NCBI GenBank assembly: GCA_903907305.1
Contig: CAIVNT010000688.1
Location: forward strand, 1-7,445
Length of the DNA stretch: 7,445 nucleotides
Reading direction: 5' to 3'
Source: an uncultured Ignavibacteriota bacterium
GTDB taxonomy: Bacteria; Bacteroidota; Ignavibacteria; UBA10030; UBA8401
The notes under the pieces were generated by a model, which saw only the letters and a list, made by a program, of their open reading frames with translations, searched no databases and was not told the DNA's origin. The translations under genes were made by a program, and so were the position numbers. Numbering within the stretch: position 1 is the first letter of the stretch; each line of letters begins with the position of its first letter. This document shows, one piece after another, positions 1-6,422 of this stretch.

Positions 1-987
1 CCCCCCGCCAACCACCAGCAAATTACTCTTTTGATAATATGCGGCATCGATCAAGCGATATGCCACTTTCGACATTTCCTCACCGGACACACCGAGTTTG
101 CGGGGAGTTCCGCGACGACCCAACGCAAGAATGACATACTTTGCTTTTACATTCATCGTAGTGGAAGTGATGGAGAAATGGTCCCCCATCTGCACTATCT
201 CTGAGACTTTTTCACCGGTCCGCACTTTGAGTCCCGTCTTCTCCATAACGTTCGTCCACAATTCAAGCAGTGCTTCTTTTTTCGTTTCCATCAGTTTCAC
301 TTTACCCCAGAGGGGAAGTTCAACGGGTGATGTGAGCACAACTTTTGCCCGCGGATACTGGAGCACGGTTCCGCCGAGATCGTTCTGTTCAAGAACAATG
401 TACCGTAATTTCATCTCCAACGATTTGAGTCCCGCCGTAAAACCGGAAGGTCCCGCACCGATCACTGCAACATCGATCACATCGTCCACCGCTGAATGCG
501 GAAGCGATGCGACATGTTCGATAACAGAAGTCCCCTGCTTCACGGCATTCTTGATCAGACCGAGTCCGCCGAGTTCACCGATAATGAACATGCCGGGGAC
601 ATTCGTCTCAAAATTGTCACCGATAATGGGCAGATCCGCACTCCGTCCCGGTTTCGCCATGAGCAGTTCTATGGCACCGACAGGACATGCTTCAGCGCAG
701 AGACCGTGGCCGATACATTTTGCACCGTGAATGAGTGTCGCTTTGCCATCGATAATTCCGAGCACGTCCCCTTCGGGACACGCGCGCACGCATGCCGCAC
801 AGCCTATGCATTGAATGGCATCGATCTGCGGATGGACCATGGTTGCTTCCTGCATTCCGGTGATCTTCATCTGCTGGAATTTCGCTTTTGCTTTCGATTC
901 CTTCTTGTTGAACTTCCTCAGGTACGGTATGACCGTGACTGATATCAGGATGATCGTAATGCCCCAGGTGATCAATGTCTCATTCAT
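1..987 (-). CDS. Membrane-anchored ferredoxin/FAD-dependent pyridine nucleotide-disulfide-type oxidoreductase (partial, C-terminus off the left edge)
   Basis: The open frame starts with ATG at 987 and runs off the left edge, giving 329 residues. The start is 12 nt past the barrel gene's stop, with only a weak GAGA upstream. One hydrophobic helix (about residues 4-22) is followed by RKFNKK, so the positive-inside rule puts the soluble part in the cytoplasm. A dicluster ferredoxin domain follows: C60-x2-C63-x2-C66-x3-C70-P, then C91-x2-H94-x2-C97-x3-C101-P, where His replaces the second Cys. Next come the FAD-binding GAGPSG (177-182), the GRRGTPRKLGVSGEE segment (290-304) typical of thioredoxin-reductase-like flavoproteins, and VVGGG at the edge, the start of the NAD(P)-binding Rossmann fold. 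A redox-active CxxC typical of thioredoxin reductase is not seen in the visible part. By inference it exchanges electrons between NAD(P)H or ferredoxin and the membrane or cytochrome chain encoded upstream. Substrate and direction are unknown. Confidence 0.87.
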   Translation of the reverse strand, partial: MNETLITWGITIILISVTVIPYLRKFNKKESKAKAKFQQMKITGMQEATMVHPQIDAIQCIGCAACVRACPEGDVLGIIDGKATLIHGAKCIGHGLCAEACPVGAIELLMAKPGRSADLPIIGDNFETNVPGMFIIGELGGLGLIKNAVKQGTSVIEHVASLPHSAVDDVIDVAVIGAGPSGFTAGLKSLEMKLRYIVLEQNDLGGTVLQYPRAKVVLTSPVELPLWGKVKLMETKKEALLELWTNVMEKTGLKVRTGEKVSEIVQMGDHFSITSTTMNVKAKYVILALGRRGTPRKLGVSGEEMSKVAYRLIDAAYYQKSNLLVVGGG

Positions 988-999
988 AGGATCTCATGC

Positions 1000-2616
1000 T
1001 TAAAAACGGATTCCGATCTCCGCATAGACTCGGAGACTGTTCATAGTGTTATCCAGGATACCGTCGACGGCAAGCGACGAATAGAGCGAACGGGTGAACC
1101 GATAACTCGAATTGATCGTGGCGGTATGCGTGGTATAGGTCTGTTTCAATGACAGGATGGTATAATTATAATAATCGTAGCGCAATGCCACAGAAAGTTT
1201 ATAGAAGAATGTCCGATCGAGATCTACGGTAAAATTCTTCCCGTTGGAATAGACGCCGACGATATCGGCATAGCGGATATCCGTGCCGACCTCGCTCCCC
1301 AGGATATCGGAGATGCGGTAAGAACCGCTGACGGTGTAGGCATCACGGGCATCCCCTTTTTTTGTCCGGTAGGAGATATTCCCCGAAAAGGACATAAAAT
1401 ATGGAAGACGGAATGTTGCACCTGCACGATATCCGTTCATGATATTCTTGTCCAACAACGTATCGGAGAAGGATTTCATCGTTTCGAACAGATAGATCGA
1501 GCGCGAACCATCATACCCGACATTGGTAGAAAGCCATTCCACCGGATAATAATTCACCGAGAGGAATGTATTGGAGAGTTTGAAAGTCTTTTGTTTTACA
1601 CCGTTATTAATATCGTTCAATTCGAACTCTGAACTTTCGTACACGGACAATTCTGATCCCATCATGAAAAAGTTTTGAAGATAGAGAAATTCCCTGTCAA
1701 GATTCCCTTTTACCATCTGTCTGCCGTAGGCGAATGTTCCGCTGTATTGGTGGAGAATATCGGGACCAATTTTTGCATTGATAAAGAATGCCCCTTTTGT
1801 CTCTTCACCGTCAACGCCAATCCATCTGTCTTGCACCCGCGCACCGGCCAGAAATCCCGCAGCAAAATTATTGTATCGATAGACGAACTGCCCGCCGTCG
1901 AATGTTCCCATTCCCCCGACATATTCGGAAGACATACGGCCGACACCCGCACCGAATGCAGCTTCAGGATCGCCGGTCATCAGTGAAAAATCATACAAAC
2001 GATTTCTGATCCTGCTTGCCTTTCCGTATCTGCTGTAGATATCCGAAAGATCGTAGGATGTGCGGCCATACATCGAAAAGACGAGTCCGGTATTATACAG
2101 ATTCTGGATATTCAGACGAAGCGCACCGGAAGGCTGACTGAGATTAAGCCGCGAATCTTCGGCAAGAGTACCAATATATTGTACACTCGCCCGGCCTGTT
2201 ACGATATTCTCATTGGAGGAGATATTGACGTTAATTTTGTCACTGCTACGTGCGGCGGAAGAACTACGAATTGTATCCTGATCCGATTTGATTACGGATG
2301 ATGTCACCGGCTGCTCTGCCGGAGTTTCTTTTTCAAGCACAGCGGCATCCCCCATAGAGATGGAGACGATCTGACTGAGAATCTGTGCCGACGATGACTT
2401 CTTGGACACTGCGGTAACAATAACTGTCCCGATTTGCGACTTCTCACGGAAGATCTTCACCGTATCACCGACAGCAATATTCCCTTCCCGTCCGGAATTG
2501 ATATAGACCACCGATGCCGCAACATAGGAAACGGAATAGCGCAGTTCCTTTTTCTCCTGAGAGAGAAGGAACAACGTGTTCGCGGCGAGCAATATCAGAA
2601 CGAGAAAACGATTCAT
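1000..2616 (-). CDS. Outer-membrane beta-barrel protein with N-terminal soluble domain, candidate porin partner of the multiheme cytochromes
   Basis: This is a complete 538-residue protein. The N-terminus is a signal peptide (about residues 1-19, LLS then Q20). Residues about 27-95 form a compact beta-rich domain (VVYINSGREGNIAVGDTVKI, later ISMGD), which in pattern resembles SH3-like C-terminal domains of FlgT-type envelope proteins. A Ser/Thr-rich linker (about 95-128) leads to a long region of alternating polar/hydrophobic strands rich in Tyr, Phe and Gly with short polar turns. The last residues are IGIRF, ending in Phe as outer-membrane barrels usually do for BAM recognition. I find no cysteine anywhere. 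The gene starts 10 nt after the 10-heme cytochrome stop, with no clear Shine-Dalgarno. By analogy with MtrB/PioB and porin-cytochrome operons it may sheathe or anchor a heme wire across the outer membrane. I see no sequence similarity to MtrB itself, and a plain structural or transport barrel is possible. The barrel call is strong; the role is inferred. Confidence 0.83.
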   Translation of the reverse strand: MNRFLVLILLAANTLFLLSQEKKELRYSVSYVAASVVYINSGREGNIAVGDTVKIFREKSQIGTVIVTAVSKKSSSAQILSQIVSISMGDAAVLEKETPAEQPVTSSVIKSDQDTIRSSSAARSSDKINVNISSNENIVTGRASVQYIGTLAEDSRLNLSQPSGALRLNIQNLYNTGLVFSMYGRTSYDLSDIYSRYGKASRIRNRLYDFSLMTGDPEAAFGAGVGRMSSEYVGGMGTFDGGQFVYRYNNFAAGFLAGARVQDRWIGVDGEETKGAFFINAKIGPDILHQYSGTFAYGRQMVKGNLDREFLYLQNFFMMGSELSVYESSEFELNDINNGVKQKTFKLSNTFLSVNYYPVEWLSTNVGYDGSRSIYLFETMKSFSDTLLDKNIMNGYRAGATFRLPYFMSFSGNISYRTKKGDARDAYTVSGSYRISDILGSEVGTDIRYADIVGVYSNGKNFTVDLDRTFFYKLSVALRYDYYNYTILSLKQTYTTHTATINSSYRFTRSLYSSLAVDGILDNTMNSLRVYAEIGIRF

Positions 2617-2626
2617 TGATTATGTA

Positions 2627-3424
2627 TTATCGGTGACAACGGTAACAGGAAGTACTAAGATACGCATATCCTCTGACATCACTATGGTGATTGTCGGTGG
2701 ATGACTTTGAATGCGTGTGACAATTGATGCACTCGAATGTTGAATAGTTCGGTGAAGCAGGATGACAATCCACGCAACTCTTCCAGCGGCCGGGCCGGTG
2801 CGTATCAAATGACCCGATGGGAAAATACTGCTCATGCGGAAAAAATGTTGCCGGCTGCCACGTTAACGCACGATGGCATGTTGCACAATCTGTCTGGAAT
2901 CCAGCCGTACTATGATTCGGATTCTTTGTTGCAATGAAATCCTTGATATGGCATGCAACGCATTCCTTCGGGGTCTTCCTGAACAGACCGTTGGCATGAC
3001 AACTCCTGCAATCCACTGCTTCGTGTATTCCACGCGTTGGAAACTGCGTTTTATTGTGATCAAAACCGGAACGCCAGGTCAACGATTCATCGGAATGGCA
3101 CAACTGACATTCTGAAACGAATCCTGCTTGTCGGTGATCGGGAACGATGGACCGGTCAAAGTCCTTTTTATGGCATGAGACACATGCCTGAGATGTCCCT
3201 GCGAACAGCATCGTCGTATGACACTGTCTGCATTGCGTATTGCGATGTTGCCCCCGCAGTAGAAACTGTGTCTGCGAATGACTGAACTTCATCGGTGAGA
3301 CCATCTCGGTCCACCCTTCAGTCGTATGACAATCCGCACATTTCCAACGAAGATTACCGTGCGGCGATTCCTGTGCAAGCACCGATGCTGAAAATATTAT
3401 TATACGTAACAACCACCGAATCAC
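2627..3424 (-). CDS. Periplasmic/exported 10-heme c-type cytochrome (cap, one triheme module, four-heme tail)
   Basis: The protein has 265 residues and starts at GTG (3424). An in-frame TAA two codons upstream and a well-placed AGAAGG fix that start. The signal peptide ends VLA then Q18. Ten CXXCH motifs are present: CADCH, CRQCH, CVSCH, CQLCH, CRSCH, CVACH, CATCH, CVDCH, CINCH and CYRCH. The layout is a 77-residue triheme cap (from C29), one 74-residue triheme module (from C106) and an 86-residue tail with four hemes (from C180). Histidines in FSH/FDH, GQH/GIH and PDH/PNH contexts are candidate distal ligands. The mature N-terminal 70 residues match those of the giant cytochrome next door without gaps, about 42 of 70 identical by my count, so the two are paralogues. 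It lies 32 nt after the giant gene and 10 nt before the barrel gene. It is likely an electron carrier working between the longer cytochrome and the barrel or redox partners. The family is cytochrome c3/c7-like; I assign no gene name. Confidence 0.93.
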   Translation of the reverse strand: MIRWLLRIIIFSASVLAQESPHGNLRWKCADCHTTEGWTEMVSPMKFSHSQTQFLLRGQHRNTQCRQCHTTMLFAGTSQACVSCHKKDFDRSIVPDHRQAGFVSECQLCHSDESLTWRSGFDHNKTQFPTRGIHEAVDCRSCHANGLFRKTPKECVACHIKDFIATKNPNHSTAGFQTDCATCHRALTWQPATFFPHEQYFPIGSFDTHRPGRWKSCVDCHPASPNYSTFECINCHTHSKSSTDNHHSDVRGYAYLSTSCYRCHR

Positions 3425-3431
3425 AATTTAT

Positions 3432-3437
3432 CCTTCT
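3432..3437 (-). promoter_or_regulatory. Shine-Dalgarno AGAAGG for the 10-heme cytochrome
   Basis: AGAAGG on the minus strand lies 7 nt before the GTG start at 3424, inside the 32-nt gap after the giant cytochrome. It is the only convincing ribosome-binding site in the window. It helps fix the GTG as the start, and an in-frame TAA between it and the GTG excludes anything further upstream. A strong site here may let the small cytochrome be made at a higher rate than its coupled neighbours. Confidence 0.75.
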
Positions 3438-3456
3438 TACTGCTGCCCGGTCACGA

Positions 3457-6420
3457 TCAATGACTGCTGCCCGCGTGACAATTTGAACCGGTATAACACG
3501 TCTGCGATTTATTATGCGCACTGGAATGACATCCCGTTGTACAACTAGCCGTTTTTAAATTTCCCGGCGTGAAATGACAATTGGCACAGGTGACGCTTGA
3601 ATTATGATGCTTAGAAATATTGTAATATGTGTTGTGCCCAAAGATCCACGGCTGCCATAAGGAAGTATTGTGACATGTATTGCAGGCACGGGCAGCATTG
3701 TAATTCCCGGTGACATGATTAGGACTCTTTGCACCGTTATAATCGGTAAGATGACATGTGTAGCAATCCATAGTCGTTCCGGCGTATTTGCCGCCCACGT
3801 GACAACTGACGCAAGTGGTGGAGGCATGTTTCCCCGTTAGCGGGAAGCGTGTTGTGCTGTGATTGAATGTTGCCGGCTTCCAACCGTTCATGGTATGGCA
3901 CGAAAGACACGCATGGCTAAACACATTGGAAATATGATTCGGATCGGTGACTCCGTTGAAATCCGCTGTGTGACACGCATAACAATCAGTCGTCGTCCCT
4001 TTGAACTGACCGTTCTTATGGCAGTCACCGCATGATACGGCAGCATGAAGACCAAGCAGCGGGAAACTGGTAGATGAATGACTGAATGTTGACGGCTTCC
4101 ACACTGTGGTTGTATGGCACGTAAGACAATCATGAGAGAACTGTCCGGTGACATGATTCGGATTGGTTGTTCCGTTGAATTTGGTTTGATGACAACTGAA
4201 ACAGTCGGACGGAAGTCCTTTGAACACACCGTTCTTGTGACAGTCACCGCAAGCAATTGTCGTATGCGCTCCAACGAGTTGGAAGCTGGTGGAAGTATGA
4301 CTGAATGTTGACGGCTTCCACGCTGTGGTCGTATGACACGTGAGACATTCGTGAGAGAACAGCCCGGTCACGTGGTTCGGATCGATCGTTGCATTGAACT
4401 TGCTTTGATGACAACTGAAGCAGTCAGACGGAAGTCCTTTGAACTGACCGTTTGTATGGCATGACGCACATGCAACGGATGTATGTGCACCAATGAGCGG
4501 GAATGCCGTAGAGCTGTGATTGAACGTTGACGGCTTCCATGCGGTATTGGAATGGCACGTGATACAATCATGCGAGAACTGTCCTGACACGTGGTTCGGA
4601 CTTGTTACTGCGTTGAAATTCAATTGATGACAGCTGAAACAATCCGTCGCGAGTCCTTTGAACACGCCGCCGGAATGACACGAGGCGCATGTTATAGACG
4701 CATGTGCACCGAGCAGCGGAAATGCTGTTGTGCTGTGATTGAAGCTGGCTGGTTTCCACGCAGTGTTGGTGTGACACGTAAGACAGTCATGCGAGAAGAG
4801 TGACGTGACATGATTCGGTGTTGTGGTGCTGTTGAAATTATTTTGGTGACAGCTGAAACAATCCGTTGCTGTCCCTTTGAACAGACCGTTCGTGTGACAC
4901 GATGCGCACGAGACAGAATTATGAGCGCCGACCAGAGGAAACAATGTTGCACTATGATTGAAGTTGGATGGTTTCCACCCATTGATGGTATGGCACGTAA
5001 GACAATCGTGCGAGAGTTGGCTTGCCAAGTGATTCGGAATAAGAACTCTATTATAATCAAGTATATGGCAGCTGAAGCAATCCGATACGGTCCCTTTGAA
5101 CTGACCGTTCTTATGACATGATGCACAGTCAACGGATATGTGCGCTCCTTTCAAAGCGAACGTGGTCTTATTATGATCGAAAGTTGACGGCTTCCATATC
5201 GTGGTCGTATGGCATGTGGAACAATCGTGATCGAATTGACCGGTCTGATGGTTCGGTGTCAGCACTCCGGCAAAATCCTTTTGATGACAGGAGTAACATG
5301 TTGACGGAAGGTCCTTGTAGACTTCATTCACATGACATTTGGCGCAATCGGTCTTGATATGCGCTCCGACGAGCAGATAATTCGTCTTGTTATGATCGAA
5401 CGTAGAAGGTTTCCAAATGACATTGGTGTGGCACGTAAGGCAATCATGGGAGAACTGCCCTTTGTTATGGTCCGGTTTCACGAGTGTCGCGATATCCTTC
5501 TGATGACAGGGAAAACATTCCTTCGCTGTTCCTTTGAAGGTGCCGCCGGTGTGACACTTTGAGCATTCGGACGATGTATGCGCACCGGTCAATTTGAAAT
5601 CGGTCTTTGCGTGATCGAATGTAGACGGTGTCCATGAATTCAGTGTATGACACGACGTGCAATTATGGTCCATCTGTGTCGCAGCGTGGTTCGGTTTTAC
5701 GGTCGCTGCATAATCCTTCTGATGGCAACTGAAACAATCCTGCGCAATCCCTTTGAATTTCCCGGTCTTGTGACATGAGGAACACTCTACGGATTTATGT
5801 GCACCGGCCAAAGCAAAGTTTGTCTTGTTATGATCAAAAGAGGAAGGCTGCCAGTTGTTGTTGTTATGACATGTTAAACACGCACGCGAGAACTGTGCCG
5901 CGGCATGATTGGGAGTCTTTGCAGAAGCGTAATCTTTCTGATGACAGGAGAAACAATCGCTTGGCAAGCCTTTGAATTTATTATTTGTATGGCAGGATGA
6001 ACATTCCACCGATGCATGCGCACCGACCAGCTGAAAATTGGTCTTGGAATGCTCGAAGATCGAAGGGCGCCAACTGTTGATGGTGTGACAGGATAAACAT
6101 TCGTGAGAGATGAGTCCTACCTGATGATTGGGGGACATCGCTTTGCTAAAGTCTTTTTTATGACAGGAGAAACATTCCGATGAAGTACCAACGAATCGTT
6201 TCGTAGTATGACACTGGATGCACTGCGTGTTGGAATGCGCACCCTGCAGAATGAATCCTGTTGTGGCATGATTGAACTTCATAGGAACGGCAAGATCTTT
6301 CCACGACGTGGTCGTGTGACAGTCCGTGCATGCCTGTTTAACCGGGCCATGCGGAGAACTTTGTCCAAAAAGGAATTGCATAGAACATGCAATGAGCAAT
6401 ATGAATGTCCGAACATTCAT
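3457..6420 (-). CDS. Giant multiheme c-type cytochrome with 11 tandem triheme modules (38 CXXCH plus two non-canonical sites)
   Basis: The chosen start is ATG at 6420, giving 987 residues. It overlaps the upstream stop as TAATG and places the signal peptide (MNVRTFILL..., cleavage about G19/Q20) at the true N-terminus; an in-frame ATG at 6447 would add nine polar residues. I count 38 CXXCH, plus CTTGCH (residues 960-965) and CYTGSNCH (975-982). Modules start at residues 31 (cap, 77 aa), 108, 181, 254, 327, 400, 473, 546, 619, 692, 765 and 838, and the tail starts at 913 (75 aa). A typical module reads CLTCH-x4-W, FxH, GAH, CxSCH, FKG, CFSCH, PNH, about 24 residues per heme. Triheme units of this size recall cytochrome c7 and the four-c7-domain dodecaheme GSU1996 of Geobacter, but far longer. 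Export and heme attachment by a Ccm or Ccs system are expected. It probably forms a linear heme wire in the periplasm or at the cell surface. No catalytic domain is visible, so an enzymatic role is unlikely. Confidence 0.95.
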   Translation of the reverse strand: MNVRTFILLIACSMQFLFGQSSPHGPVKQACTDCHTTTSWKDLAVPMKFNHATTGFILQGAHSNTQCIQCHTTKRFVGTSSECFSCHKKDFSKAMSPNHQVGLISHECLSCHTINSWRPSIFEHSKTNFQLVGAHASVECSSCHTNNKFKGLPSDCFSCHQKDYASAKTPNHAAAQFSRACLTCHNNNNWQPSSFDHNKTNFALAGAHKSVECSSCHKTGKFKGIAQDCFSCHQKDYAATVKPNHAATQMDHNCTSCHTLNSWTPSTFDHAKTDFKLTGAHTSSECSKCHTGGTFKGTAKECFPCHQKDIATLVKPDHNKGQFSHDCLTCHTNVIWKPSTFDHNKTNYLLVGAHIKTDCAKCHVNEVYKDLPSTCYSCHQKDFAGVLTPNHQTGQFDHDCSTCHTTTIWKPSTFDHNKTTFALKGAHISVDCASCHKNGQFKGTVSDCFSCHILDYNRVLIPNHLASQLSHDCLTCHTINGWKPSNFNHSATLFPLVGAHNSVSCASCHTNGLFKGTATDCFSCHQNNFNSTTTPNHVTSLFSHDCLTCHTNTAWKPASFNHSTTAFPLLGAHASITCASCHSGGVFKGLATDCFSCHQLNFNAVTSPNHVSGQFSHDCITCHSNTAWKPSTFNHSSTAFPLIGAHTSVACASCHTNGQFKGLPSDCFSCHQSKFNATIDPNHVTGLFSHECLTCHTTTAWKPSTFSHTSTSFQLVGAHTTIACGDCHKNGVFKGLPSDCFSCHQTKFNGTTNPNHVTGQFSHDCLTCHTTTVWKPSTFSHSSTSFPLLGLHAAVSCGDCHKNGQFKGTTTDCYACHTADFNGVTDPNHISNVFSHACLSCHTMNGWKPATFNHSTTRFPLTGKHASTTCVSCHVGGKYAGTTMDCYTCHLTDYNGAKSPNHVTGNYNAARACNTCHNTSLWQPWIFGHNTYYNISKHHNSSVTCANCHFTPGNLKTASCTTGCHSSAHNKSQTCYTGSNCHAGSSH
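3475..3543 (-). other. Two non-canonical heme-attachment sites, CX3CH and CX5CH, at the end of the giant cytochrome
   Basis: The codons read C-T-T-G-C-H (3543-3526) and C-Y-T-G-S-N-C-H (3498-3475). In the paralogous 10-heme protein the third and fourth tail sites at the same relative place are CINCH and CYRCH. CX3CH and CX4CH sites are known from other cytochromes; CX5CH is unusual. Heme binding here is inferred from position and not shown. The residues could also form a disulfide or stay unmodified. Confidence 0.6.
3685..6099 (-). repeat. Coding tandem array: 11 triheme modules, ten of 219 bp and one of 225 bp
   Basis: Module starts (first Cys codon of the leading CXXCH) fall at 6099, 5880, 5661, 5442, 5223, 5004, 4785, 4566, 4347, 4128 and 3909, and the tail starts at 3684. 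The interval is exactly 219 bp ten times, then 225 bp. The Trp-Lys-Pro region (plus strand ggcttcc or close variants at 3875, 4094, 4313, 4532, 4751, 4970, 5189, 5408, 5627, 5846 and 6065) gives an independent ruler. Copies are diverged at the DNA level but clearly alignable. Modules toward the N-terminus carry a QKD segment after the third heme, and those toward the C-terminus carry FN or YN, so two sub-families sit in blocks. The array probably grew by in-frame unequal recombination. Confidence 0.96.
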
Positions 6421-6422
6421 TA
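6418..6422 (-). promoter_or_regulatory. TAATG stop/start overlap joining the two large cytochrome genes
   Basis: The minus strand reads TAATG: TAA (6422-6420) ends the partial cytochrome and ATG (6420-6418) starts the giant one, sharing one A. No purine-rich Shine-Dalgarno is seen just upstream, so translation of the giant gene probably depends on ribosomes finishing the gene before it. This would keep the two proteins at linked levels. Confidence 0.75.

Noticed and set aside
98..730. A 210-codon open frame on the plus strand
   Set aside because: It is antisense to the ferredoxin/FAD oxidoreductase, whose cluster, FAD and NAD(P) motifs are intact on the minus strand. The plus-strand translation has no recognisable motif and no ribosome-binding site of note.
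2627..3424. The 10-heme gene as a broken fragment of the giant cytochrome
   Set aside because: It has its own signal peptide, ribosome-binding site, start, complete tail and stop, and all ten heme motifs are intact, so it looks like a functional paralogue.
3425..3456. A terminator or promoter in the 32-nt gap between the two complete cytochromes
   Set aside because: No inverted repeat with a T run and no recognisable promoter boxes are present; the gap holds a Shine-Dalgarno and little else.
3685..6099. The regular 219-bp periodicity as a CRISPR array or non-coding satellite
   Set aside because: The repeat is in frame, too long for CRISPR, not identical between copies, has no spacer pattern, and encodes conserved heme motifs.
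6385..6420. A lipobox (LIAC at residues 9-12) making the giant cytochrome a lipoprotein
   Set aside because: The preceding hydrophobic stretch is very short, and the hydrophobic core continues past the Cys to LFG|Q, which aligns with the signal peptidase I site of its paralogue. Lipidation remains possible but is less likely.
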